A stretch of DNA of 64,000 nt from contig JAFTQJ010000055.1 of NCBI GenBank assembly GCA_017462785.1, positions 1 through 64,000 of the forward strand, in the 5' to 3' direction. The stretch's first letter is position 1. The number at the start of each line of letters is the position of its first letter. This document shows positions 54,072-62,299 of the stretch, piece by piece. The notes under the pieces are model-generated. The model searched no databases, was not told the DNA's origin, and worked only from the letters and a program-made list of their open reading frames with translations. Source of the stretch: Oscillospiraceae bacterium. GTDB taxonomy: Bacteria > Bacillota > Clostridia > Oscillospirales > Ruminococcaceae. A program made the translations under genes and the position numbers.

Positions 54072-54908
54072 TCATTCCTCCTCGGGAAACATTTCGTCAT
54101 AGACTTCTTCCCATTCGTCGCCGTATTCGCCATCGGCACACTGTTCGATCCAGCAGTAGAGATCATCGAGCAGATCAATGAAGCTGTCGAACAGCGTGAT
54201 CTCACGGCCCTCGAATTCACGGAAAAAGCGTCCGGTTTTCTTGTTGAAATAATAGTCATCGCCGTCACCGATCACCGTGCCGATGCACACATAATCAGTT
54301 CCCTCGCAAGCATCCGGCAGGAACAATTCAGAGCCTCCGTCGGTCATGTTGGCGTACTTTGTCAGCATGAGCCACTGCTTATACAGTTCCGGAATCGGAC
54401 AGCCGATCTCCTGCTCTGCCGCCTGCAATTCCTGCTCGTCGGCTGGCGGATCGAATGTACAGCTTCCACCAAGCTCGTCCATTACGGCACAGAGCTTGCA
54501 GATGTCCTCATAGTATTCCTGCACGGTGATGGGTGCATTCTCTTCACAGAAGTTAGAATAGCCGAGTTCTTTGAGGACGCACTCACAGCCGTGAATGTCA
54601 AATCTTCCCGTATCCGATGCGTCGCACCAGTTTTGCAGGGCGTAGTCAAGCAGCTGCTTTGCGGTGTCGGGATCGCAGAGATTCAATGCTGCCGGCTGTC
54701 CATACAGCAGACAGGGAATGCCGCCCTGCGGATCGCCGAATGAGTGATTTGCTGAAAACTGGAGATAGATTTCCAGCTCCGGATTCTGCACGGGGCTGAA
54801 AAACAGGTAGTGGGAAAAGGCATGCTCTGAGAGCTTTTTGTAGGTATATACCCAGTGAAACTCTGTGTCATTACATGATAATGTTGAAAAATTAGTTTTG
54901 TCCTGCAT
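54072..54908 (-). CDS. SMI1/KNR4 (SUKH) domain protein
   Basis: 278 aa, strongly acidic. The N-terminal half is of unknown type. Residues 145-265 carry the SUKH pattern: FDPPADEQELQAAEQEIGCP, IPELYKQWLMLTKYANMTDG, LFLPDACEG, then DYYFNKKTGRFFREFEG. SUKH proteins are common immunity proteins against polymorphic nuclease-type toxins. No toxin lies next to it here. AAGGAGG precedes the ATG. Confidence 0.82.
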   Translation of the reverse strand: MQDKTNFSTLSCNDTEFHWVYTYKKLSEHAFSHYLFFSPVQNPELEIYLQFSANHSFGDPQGGIPCLLYGQPAALNLCDPDTAKQLLDYALQNWCDASDTGRFDIHGCECVLKELGYSNFCEENAPITVQEYYEDICKLCAVMDELGGSCTFDPPADEQELQAAEQEIGCPIPELYKQWLMLTKYANMTDGGSELFLPDACEGTDYVCIGTVIGDGDDYYFNKKTGRFFREFEGREITLFDSFIDLLDDLYCWIEQCADGEYGDEWEEVYDEMFPEEE

Positions 54909-54919
54909 GATATGCCTCC

Positions 54920-55774
54920 TTACTTAGATTCGTCCGGTCGGATATGCGTCAGCTCCGTGAACACCTCGCCGTCAAAATGCGGGATCAGCAGGTGAAAATC
55001 GCCTCGTGTGTCACGGATCTCAATGCGGTAGTAGTACGAGAAAAAGTGCCCATAGCTGTTGCTTGTGATCTTGTAGGGCTTGTATTTCGGAGAGTTGAAA
55101 GGCTCATCCTTATGCCATTCCGGAAAGCTGATGCGTTTTTTGATAAGCGTCATACTGCGGATGGAGGGAAGCGGAATCTCCCAACGCTGCATGGTATCTG
55201 CAAGGCAGAGATTACCATCACGAACGAACGCCGCCATGCTGATATTGAGATATTTCGTCAGACCTGCATCCTTATGGCGGGGCTTGCCGTCTTTCAGCAC
55301 ATAGCGTTCACCGAGCACATCCATTTCCAGTGCATCCTCCGGAACGCCGAGTGCCTGCCGGAGATCGGAAAACAGTTTCTCCGAATCCTGTATATGTTCC
55401 GCAAGCTCGGTGCTTTTGTTCATCCGCTTCATACGGTTTCTGCCATAGAGAAATAGTCCCAGCCACAGAATGAAGCAAACCACACCGATCCAGTGCAGAA
55501 CAGGAGCGTTGCGGTAGCCCTCCATGAAGCTGACATCGGATTTCAGAGTGCCGATCAGCACGACAAACCAACCGAACCAACAGATGATTTTCACGATGAT
55601 AAGCGGCAGCGGAAGGTCGGCTTTTTTCAGAAATCTTTCGCTTTCCGTCTGCATCCGCATCATCTCCGATTCCAGCTCCGGCGGAATTTCGGCAGTCTGA
55701 AACGCCGCACAATCCGGCTTATCGTCCTCCTGCTCTATGTTCACGCCGAAGAAATTGAATGATGTAGATTCCAT
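54920..55774 (-). CDS. Two-span membrane protein of the island
   Basis: 284 aa. Polar N-terminus (60 residues), two membrane segments at about 56-80 and 92-112 with FGWFVVLIGTL and WIGVVCFILWLGLFLYG, then a 170-residue cytoplasmic domain with YLNISMAAFVRDGNLCLAD and FHLLIPHFDGEVFTEL. No family recognised. GGAG is nine bases before the ATG. Confidence 0.7.
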   Translation of the reverse strand: MESTSFNFFGVNIEQEDDKPDCAAFQTAEIPPELESEMMRMQTESERFLKKADLPLPLIIVKIICWFGWFVVLIGTLKSDVSFMEGYRNAPVLHWIGVVCFILWLGLFLYGRNRMKRMNKSTELAEHIQDSEKLFSDLRQALGVPEDALEMDVLGERYVLKDGKPRHKDAGLTKYLNISMAAFVRDGNLCLADTMQRWEIPLPSIRSMTLIKKRISFPEWHKDEPFNSPKYKPYKITSNSYGHFFSYYYRIEIRDTRGDFHLLIPHFDGEVFTELTHIRPDESK

Positions 55775-55779
55775 TGCAG

Positions 55780-56226
55780 TTATCTCCAGATGCTTTCTTC
55801 CAGCACCTCACCGGTCAGGCGGAAATCTCTGTCAAAGCCGATGGATACCATCCATTCGGACTGGAATTCGTCGGGGTTATCTCCGGCATCGAATTCCAGT
55901 GTGAACAGGGATTTTTCGTAGTTCTTTTTGAAATTCACGCCGCAAAGATCAAACGCAATTCCGGTATCGGAATACCATGTTTTGTACAATTTGTTTTCCT
56001 TTGCATATTCATGGCACTTCTCATCCAGCTCCGGCAGCCTGTCCCTGAGCTGAATGAGAAAATCCCTGTCGAGCAGGTCACATACTTCCTGTTCGGTGAA
56101 GTTATGAAAATCGAGTGAGATCCACTTGCCGTCGGGAAAAGGGATGGTGGTGGTGACATTTCCTCTGCGAACGCCCCACTCTTTGCCTTCGTGTCCTAAG
56201 AGGGACATGATTTCTGATTTGTTCAT
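55780..56226 (-). CDS. Small acidic protein of the island
   Basis: 148 aa, soluble, acidic. WISLDFHNFTEQEVCDLLDR, LFTLEFDAGDNPDEFQSEW are notable but not diagnostic. AAAGGAG precedes the ATG; that RBS overlaps the stop codon of the 24-codon hisA remnant just upstream, so translation could be coupled to it. Function unknown; immunity-like by neighbourhood only. Confidence 0.68.
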   Translation of the reverse strand: MNKSEIMSLLGHEGKEWGVRRGNVTTTIPFPDGKWISLDFHNFTEQEVCDLLDRDFLIQLRDRLPELDEKCHEYAKENKLYKTWYSDTGIAFDLCGVNFKKNYEKSLFTLEFDAGDNPDEFQSEWMVSIGFDRDFRLTGEVLEESIWR

Positions 56227-56238
56227 GTAATCACTCCT

Positions 56239-56313
56239 TTATAGAAATTTCAGTCCATTATAGACAGTACGATAATTGTCGTCCCTGATGTCAATGACGG
56301 GTAAAATAATCAT
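56239..56313 (-). pseudogene. hisA 5' remnant with intact RBS and start
   Basis: 24-aa frame beginning MIILPVIDIRDDN, against [13 protein letters not shown] in HisA; the first 13 residues agree at 10 places. The 55 bp at 56276-56330 match 53089-53143 at 49 positions, including AAAGGACATT. After the match the frame runs into unrelated sequence and stops at 56239. It marks the right end of the 3.1-kb insertion. Confidence 0.85.
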
Positions 56314-56351
56314 GAAAATGTCCTTTCTATACGAGTGACAGAGGAATCACA

Positions 56352-56834
56352 TTACAGCTCCCCTGCTGCAAGAAGTTTTACAAATTCTGCAAAGCTGTCT
56401 GCAAGTTTATGTGAAACTTTGAGAACATTTTCATAAGTAAACGGCAGATGCTCCATGTTCTCTTCGCAGCAGATTTCCTCTTCATCACACAGAAACTCAT
56501 GCGAACATAAATATACGGAGAATTGCGGATCATTCAGATCCATGCAGACAGCATCTCCGATAAACGTTGATGCAAATGTAAACAATCCGAACGGAAGTAT
56601 ATTTGCACCCGGAATATAATCAGTATTTTCTGCTTGCATTCTTTCAATGCCATAAAATACAAAATCCCCAGATTCTGCATCTTCTTCCGGAATTGCAGTT
56701 CTGTACACTTCCATGAAAAGTTCGGGCAATTTACCGGATGAAATTTCCTGTAGTTTTTCAAGCTCATCATCCGTCGGCTTTCTGAATGAAATATCCTCAA
56801 GGCTGCTTAAAAAGCGATAAAACTGATTGTTCAT
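56352..56834 (-). CDS. SMI1/KNR4 (SUKH)-like protein
   Basis: 160 aa. FRKPTDDELEKLQEISSGKL and LPELFMEVYRTAIPEED, then FLCDEEEICCEENM and a helical C-terminus FAEFVKLLAAGEL, fit the SUKH fold. Codon use and base composition are clearly more AT-rich than the his genes on both sides, which suggests recent acquisition. GGAGG precedes the ATG. It stays between hisH and the hisA remnant, outside the duplicated segment. Confidence 0.75.
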   Translation of the reverse strand: MNNQFYRFLSSLEDISFRKPTDDELEKLQEISSGKLPELFMEVYRTAIPEEDAESGDFVFYGIERMQAENTDYIPGANILPFGLFTFASTFIGDAVCMDLNDPQFSVYLCSHEFLCDEEEICCEENMEHLPFTYENVLKVSHKLADSFAEFVKLLAAGEL

Positions 56835-56863
56835 CTATAACCTCCAGAATTTCAGCTTCATCA

Positions 56864-57463
56864 TTACAGATCCCCGAAATTCCGCAGAATCTGCAATCCC
56901 ACTTCGCCGCTCTTCTCCGGATGGAACTGTGCACCATAGACGTTCTTTCCATCCCAGACCATTGCAGGGACTCTGCCGCCGTATTCGCACCATGCGGCAA
57001 GATCCTTGTCCGCACACTTTGCCGCATACGAATGCACAAAGTACACAAACGGTGCATCACCCAGATTTTGCAGGAGGGGGCAGTCATTCTCGATCTCCAG
57101 CTTATTCCAGCCCATATGGGGGATGATGAGATCGGGGGCATCAATGCGGTCCACTTCACCTTCGATCAGGTTCAGTCCCTCGCATTCTTCAAATTCATAG
57201 CTCTTGGACAGAAGCATCTGCATACCAAGACAAATGCCCAGAAGCGGCTTCTTCTGTGCCTGTTCACAGAGCACCTTGTCCAGCCCCTTGGAACGGAGCA
57301 TTTTCATGGCTGCCGGAAATGCACCAACGCCGGGGAGGATGATCTTATCCGCCGCTTCGATCTCTGCAATATCGTCCGTCAGCTTGCTTTCAAGTCCCAG
57401 ATAATCCAGAGCATTCTTGACGCTGAAAATATTTCCAGCACCGTAATCTACAATTGCAATCAT
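56864..57463 (-). CDS. hisH: IGP synthase glutaminase subunit
   Basis: 199 aa. Class I glutaminase triad: nucleophile Cys in LLGICLGMQ, His and Glu in HPEKSGEVG; GAGNIFSVKNAL near the start. It feeds ammonia to HisF. Its ATG overlaps the hisB stop (ATGA). In this genome it is now 4.7 kb from hisF. Confidence 0.97.
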   Translation of the reverse strand: MIAIVDYGAGNIFSVKNALDYLGLESKLTDDIAEIEAADKIILPGVGAFPAAMKMLRSKGLDKVLCEQAQKKPLLGICLGMQMLLSKSYEFEECEGLNLIEGEVDRIDAPDLIIPHMGWNKLEIENDCPLLQNLGDAPFVYFVHSYAAKCADKDLAAWCEYGGRVPAMVWDGKNVYGAQFHPEKSGEVGLQILRNFGDL

Positions 57464-58041
57464 CCTAACATTCCTTTCGTGGAGAAGCATTCGCCGCTCT
57501 GTGTCGGTGTCACTGCCATGCGGAGAGCATGGGCAACAGCCTTGTAAGCGGCTTCGATTTTATGGTGGTCGTTCTTGCCGTACAGGATATTCACATGCAG
57601 CGTTATGCCGGCATTGAATGCGAAGGCACGGAAAAATTCCTCCGTCAGACAGCAGTCATATGCACCGCACATGGGGTTTGTGAATTCGCCGTTGAACACC
57701 AGAAACGGACGGTTGCTGATGTCGAGAGAGCAGAACGCAAGGGATTCATCCATCGGGATATAGGCAGAGCCGTATCTGGCAATGCCGCTTTTGTCGCCCA
57801 ATGCCTTGGCGAGTGCCTGACCGAGTACAATGCCGGTATCCTCTACAAGATGGTGAGCATCCACATGAATGTCACCGACCGCCTTGATTTGCATCGGAAT
57901 GCGGCTGTGCACCGAAAGTGCTGTCAGCATATGGTCGAAAAAGCCCACACCGGTGGAGATCTCGGTCATGCCGTTCTCCGGCAGGATGGTGACTGTGATG
58001 TCGGTTTCACGGGAGGTTCTGGTTACAGCTGCTGTATTCAT
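57460..58041 (-). CDS. hisB: Imidazoleglycerol-phosphate dehydratase
   Basis: 193 aa, monofunctional. Metal-binding VDAHHLVEDTG and NDHHKIEAAYKAVAHALR, and GVGFFDHMLTAL. It forms imidazole acetol phosphate. ATGA overlaps couple it to hisC and hisH; GAGGT precedes the ATG. Confidence 0.97.
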   Translation of the reverse strand: MNTAAVTRTSRETDITVTILPENGMTEISTGVGFFDHMLTALSVHSRIPMQIKAVGDIHVDAHHLVEDTGIVLGQALAKALGDKSGIARYGSAYIPMDESLAFCSLDISNRPFLVFNGEFTNPMCGAYDCCLTEEFFRAFAFNAGITLHVNILYGKNDHHKIEAAYKAVAHALRMAVTPTQSGECFSTKGMLG

Positions 58042-59114
58042 GCGTTACCTCGTTTCGGGAGCGTACGGAGGATTTCTTCAAGTGCTGTGAAGAATGCCTC
58101 CATTTCTTCAGGCGTACCGATGGTGATTCTCAGGTACTGGCTGATGCGGGGCTTGTTCCAGTGGCGTACAAAGATCCTGCGTTCCTTGAGGGCAGCAAAG
58201 ATCTCAGCGGCATCATAATCCGGATGCGATGCAAAAATGAAATTGCTCATGGAATCCGGATAGGTAAAGCCCATTGCGGTCAGTCTTTCCTTGGCATGCT
58301 CACGGGTCGCTGCGATCCGCTGGGTGGTCTTTTCAAAATAAGCCGTATCCTTCACAGCCTCCGCACCGCAGAGCTGTGTCAGGGGGTTCATAGTGTAGGA
58401 ATTGACGGAGAATTTCACATCATTCAGGTACTTGATCATCTTCTCGCTGCCGATGGCGAAGCCGATTCGCATGCCAGCCATGGAACGGGACTTGGAAAAG
58501 GTCTGGATGACCAGCAGATTTTCGTATTTGTCCAGCAGAGAAAGTGCACTCTTGCCGCCGAAATCAATGTATGCCTCGTCCACCATCACCACAGAATCGG
58601 GGTTTGCCCTGATGATCTCCTCCACGGTTTCCAGCGATTCCAGAACGCCGGTGGGGGCGTTCGGATTCGGGAAAATGATACCGCCGTTTTCGATTCTGTA
58701 ATCCGCCGGATCAATGCGGAAATCCTCTGTCAGCGGGATCGTCTTGTAGGGAATGCGGTACACATCCGCCCAGACATCATAGAAAGAATAGGTGATGTCG
58801 GGGAACAGAATGGGCTTGTCGGAATTGAAAAAGGTCATGAATGCCATGGAAATGACATCATCCGAGCCGACACCCACAAAGATCTGCGAGGGCTTGACCT
58901 TGTAGAAATCTGCAAGGGCGTTCACCAGCACCTCGGAATTGGTATCGGGGTACAGCCGCATGCGGTGATACTCATAATTACTGAGGATCTCTGCAACACG
59001 GAGCGTCGGCGGATAGGGGTTTTCGTTGGTGTTCAGCTTGATGACATCCGTACATTTCGGCTGTTCACCGGGGGTATAGGGCACAACACGCCGGATATTG
59101 GATTCCCAGTTCAT
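58038..59114 (-). CDS. hisC: Histidinol-phosphate aminotransferase
   Basis: 358 aa. Class I/II PLP enzyme: KLNTNENPYPP, FPNPNAPTG, VVDEAY-type VMVDEAYIDFGG, and the PLP lysine in QTFSKSRSMAGMRIG. GAGGAGG precedes the ATG and overlaps the hisD end. Confidence 0.96.
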   Translation of the reverse strand: MNWESNIRRVVPYTPGEQPKCTDVIKLNTNENPYPPTLRVAEILSNYEYHRMRLYPDTNSEVLVNALADFYKVKPSQIFVGVGSDDVISMAFMTFFNSDKPILFPDITYSFYDVWADVYRIPYKTIPLTEDFRIDPADYRIENGGIIFPNPNAPTGVLESLETVEEIIRANPDSVVMVDEAYIDFGGKSALSLLDKYENLLVIQTFSKSRSMAGMRIGFAIGSEKMIKYLNDVKFSVNSYTMNPLTQLCGAEAVKDTAYFEKTTQRIAATREHAKERLTAMGFTYPDSMSNFIFASHPDYDAAEIFAALKERRIFVRHWNKPRISQYLRITIGTPEEMEAFFTALEEILRTLPKRGNA

Positions 59115-59116
59115 GG

Positions 59117-60409
59117 TTATTCCTCCTCGAAACGAACCTTGATGGCATTGGCATGTGCCGTCAGACCCTCACGCTCTGCAATCAGGACAATGTCGTCCTT
59201 TGCTTCACGCAGAGCCTCTTCTGTATAGTAAATGTAGCTGGAACGCTTGATGAAGCTGTTCACGCCGAGCGGAGAGAAGAATCTTGCTGTACCGCTGGTC
59301 GGGAGAACGTGGTTCGGACCTGCATAATAGTCACCCAGCGGCTCGGATGCATAAGCACCGAGGAACACGGAACCGGCATTATCCAGCACGCCGATCAGCT
59401 CCAGCGGATTTTCCATGAGCACTTCAAGGTGCTCCGGTGCAATGGCATTGGCAAGCTCGACTGCCTCTTCACGGGTGTCACAGATCAGGATGGCGGCATA
59501 GTCACGCAGGGACTTTTCGATGATCTCCTTTCTGGAGAGGTATGCCATCTGGCGTTCGATCTCGGCTTCTACCTTTTCTGCGAGGGAAGCGTCCGTTGTC
59601 ACAAGAATAGAGGATGCCAGTACATCGTGCTCTGCCTGCGACATGAGGTCTGCGGCGATGAACTTCGGATCTGCGGTCTTGTCCGCCATCACGAGGATCT
59701 CGCTCGGACCTGCGATCATGTCAATATCGACAACGCCGTACAGGAGCTTCTTTGCTGTTGCAACGTAGATGTTGCCGGGGCCTACGATCTTGTCCACCTT
59801 CGGGATCTCCTCCGTACCGTATGCAAGGGCAGCGATTGCCTGTGCACCGCCGGAGAGGAATACTCTGTCCACGCCGCAGATGGCAGCAGCTACAAGGATG
59901 TCCTTGTTCGGTGTGCCGTCCTTGCAGGGCGGAGTTACCATGATGATCTCCTTGACACCTGCGATCTTGGCAGGAATGGCATTCATCAGGACACTGGACG
60001 GATAGGCTGCTGTGCCGCCCGGCACATACAGACCCACACGCTCCAGACCACGGACTCTCTGGCCGAGGATCACGCCGTTATCCTTGGCATCAATGAAGCT
60101 CTGGGACTTCTGGCGGTTGTGGAAATCAGCAATATTTTCCTGTGCATTCAGCAGAGCATTGACAAATTCCATGTCCGCTTCGTTCAGTGCATCGTTGATG
60201 ACCTCACGGGGTACCTCGTAGTACTGGGGCAGATTGCCGTCGAATTTCTTGGTATATGCCTTGACAGCCTCATCGCCGCCCTCTCTGACTGTGTCGATGA
60301 TCTCGGAAACGACCTGTGTCACACGGCGGTCGGTTTCACCGCTGCGGCGTTCGAGTTCCTTGAGAAATGCGTATTCCTGTGTGCCGTCACATACAATCTT
60401 CTTAACCAT
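59117..60409 (-). CDS. hisD: Histidinol dehydrogenase
   Basis: 430 aa. GPGNIYVATAKKLLYG, AGPSEILVMADKTADPKFIA, LSQAEHD and the late LPTSGTARFFSPLGV are the family motifs. Two NAD-dependent oxidations to histidine, with zinc. ATG 60409 overlaps the hisG stop by 8 bp; GGAGAAG is the RBS. Confidence 0.97.
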   Translation of the reverse strand: MVKKIVCDGTQEYAFLKELERRSGETDRRVTQVVSEIIDTVREGGDEAVKAYTKKFDGNLPQYYEVPREVINDALNEADMEFVNALLNAQENIADFHNRQKSQSFIDAKDNGVILGQRVRGLERVGLYVPGGTAAYPSSVLMNAIPAKIAGVKEIIMVTPPCKDGTPNKDILVAAAICGVDRVFLSGGAQAIAALAYGTEEIPKVDKIVGPGNIYVATAKKLLYGVVDIDMIAGPSEILVMADKTADPKFIAADLMSQAEHDVLASSILVTTDASLAEKVEAEIERQMAYLSRKEIIEKSLRDYAAILICDTREEAVELANAIAPEHLEVLMENPLELIGVLDNAGSVFLGAYASEPLGDYYAGPNHVLPTSGTARFFSPLGVNSFIKRSSYIYYTEEALREAKDDIVLIAEREGLTAHANAIKVRFEEE

Positions 60410-61037
60410 TGATCTTCTCCTCCACTTTCTGTACAAAGCTTTCGATCTCCTGCTGACGCATCTTCAGGCTGACGGTATTCACGATCAGTCTTGCAGAGAT
60501 CTGTGCAATATCTTCTACAACTTCCAGTCCGTTTTCCTTCAGGGTCGTACCGGTTTCGACAATATCCACGATACCGTCCGCCAGCTCCAGCAGGGGTGCC
60601 AGCTCCACGGAGCCTTCGATCTTGACGATGTCCACGTCCATGTTCTTGCCCTCGAAGAAATTACGGGTCACGTTCGGATACTTGGATGCGATCGTCTTGA
60701 CACCAAAACCGTCATAGAACGGGTAATCCTTCTTGGTTGCAAGGGCGAATTTGCACTTGCCGAAACCCAGATTCACCAGCTCAAACAGTTTGCCGTTCAT
60801 TTCCATCAGCGTGTCCTTGCCGACAACGCCCATGTCACACACACCATGCTCCACATAGGTGATGACATCGGCTGCCTTTGCAAGCACGACTTCGAGATTC
60901 GCATCCGGTACATACAGGATCAGCCGTCTGCCTTTTTCGTGCAGCTCGGTGCAGTCATAGCCAAGGCTTTCCAGAAGCTTGACGGTGTCCTTTTCCAGTC
61001 TGCCCTTGGTCAGGGCAATACGCAGCGGTTTATTCAT
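60402..61037 (-). CDS. hisG: ATP phosphoribosyltransferase, short form
   Basis: 211 aa. LRIALTKGRLEKDTVKLLES, CDMGVVGKDTL, and the PRPP loop DIVETGTTLKENGL. The C-terminal regulatory domain of long HisG is absent, so it needs HisZ, encoded just upstream. ATG 61037 is eight bases after GGAGGT, inside the hisZ end. Confidence 0.97.
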   Translation of the reverse strand: MNKPLRIALTKGRLEKDTVKLLESLGYDCTELHEKGRRLILYVPDANLEVVLAKAADVITYVEHGVCDMGVVGKDTLMEMNGKLFELVNLGFGKCKFALATKKDYPFYDGFGVKTIASKYPNVTRNFFEGKNMDVDIVKIEGSVELAPLLELADGIVDIVETGTTLKENGLEVVEDIAQISARLIVNTVSLKMRQQEIESFVQKVEEKING

Positions 61038-62226
61038 TTCCATCGACCTCCGTGATTTCCTCGGAAACGATGATGATCTTTCCGATGTTCTTGTCCCTTG
61101 CATATTCATGCACCAGCTCCATGTCGGAGAACAGGGCATGCTCCACAATTCTTCCCTCTCTGCGAAATCTCTCGGCAACTGCGACCGCCTGTGCTTCGTA
61201 GCCGTCCGCTGCTGCAACCAGTACGTCCGGTGTCGGGAGCTGCGGCTTGCAGAGCTTTGCTGCTGCACTTGCGACTGCATCCACATTCACAGCCATGCCG
61301 ACTGCGGGGATGTCGTAGCCGAATTCGGAGAGGAGCTTGTCATATCTGCCGCCGGAGAGCACTTCCTCGCCGCAGCCCTCCAGATAACCCTTGATGACCA
61401 GTCCTGTATAATAATCAGTCTTGTTGACAAGACCCAGATCCACGGTGATCTTGCCGTTCTGGTTCAGCTCGCAGATCTCCAGATACAGCTCCTTGAGCTG
61501 CTGGAGGAGCATTTCGATCCTCGCATCCTGAAAGAGTGCAGCTGCCTTGTCGAATACCTCTTCGCCGCCGAACAGGGTCGGGAGCTTTTTGAGTGCCTTG
61601 GTGATTCTGTTGTCGCCCATGTGGTCGAGCAGGTCATTGAGGGCAGGATAGTTCTTTTCCTCGATCAGACTGCGGATCTCCTCTTTCTGTGCAGGGGTTG
61701 CATTCAGGCTGTGCATCAGCTCACGGAAAATACCCACATCGCCCAGCTCCAGAGAATAATTCACACCAACGGAGGAGAGCACGGAAACGGCAGCAGAGAT
61801 GATCTCCACATCCGCCATTCTGGAGGAAGAACCGATCAGCTCGATACCGGTCTGCACGATCTCGTCGCTTCTGCCCTTCAGGGACGGCTCAAAACGGTAG
61901 ACCGGCTGATTGTAGAACAGACGCAGCGGCAGCATGGCATCCTTCAGACGGGTCGCAACGACTCTTGCGATCGGCATGGTAGAATCCGGACGCAGTACCA
62001 GCAGTCTGCCCTTGCTGTCGGTCAGCTTGTACAGCTCTTCCTGCGGAAAATAACGGGAATTCAGGTCAAATACATCATAGAATTCCAGTCCGGGCGTGAC
62101 CAGCTCCGCATAGCCCATTCTCTTGAAAATAGCGTGGATCTCCGCTTCTGCGGCACGCTTGACATAGCATTCTTCAAATAAATAGTCCCTCGTTCCCTCG
62201 GGGGTGATCAGATCATATCGACGCAT
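61030..62226 (-). CDS. hisZ: ATP phosphoribosyltransferase regulatory subunit
   Basis: 398 aa. Resembles histidyl-tRNA synthetase (LITPEGTRDYLFEE, LRPDSTMPIARVVATR, YNQPVYRFEP) but lacks aminoacylation competence by family. It pairs with short HisG. First gene of the his operon, 43 bases after the promoter -10; AGAGG is the RBS. Confidence 0.95.
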   Translation of the reverse strand: MRRYDLITPEGTRDYLFEECYVKRAAEAEIHAIFKRMGYAELVTPGLEFYDVFDLNSRYFPQEELYKLTDSKGRLLVLRPDSTMPIARVVATRLKDAMLPLRLFYNQPVYRFEPSLKGRSDEIVQTGIELIGSSSRMADVEIISAAVSVLSSVGVNYSLELGDVGIFRELMHSLNATPAQKEEIRSLIEEKNYPALNDLLDHMGDNRITKALKKLPTLFGGEEVFDKAAALFQDARIEMLLQQLKELYLEICELNQNGKITVDLGLVNKTDYYTGLVIKGYLEGCGEEVLSGGRYDKLLSEFGYDIPAVGMAVNVDAVASAAAKLCKPQLPTPDVLVAAADGYEAQAVAVAERFRREGRIVEHALFSDMELVHEYARDKNIGKIIIVSEEITEVDGNE

Positions 62227-62269
62227 AGTTTTCCTCTTTTCTGTTACTTTAGTCTGCTACTATGATAAT

Positions 62270-62298
62270 ATGGTAACACATTATTCCTTGTTTGTCAA
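62270..62298 (-). promoter_or_regulatory. Promoter of the histidine operon
   Basis: Minus strand TTGACA (62293-62298), 17 bp, TACCAT (62270-62275). The -10 is 4/6. No T-box-like specifier or His-codon leader peptide is seen in the short leader. Confidence 0.6.
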
Positions 62299-62299
62299 G

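Noticed and set aside
53143..56834. A complete toxin-immunity locus
   Set aside because: Only immunity-like and unknown small proteins are present; no large toxin with a delivery domain or a C-terminal nuclease domain is encoded.
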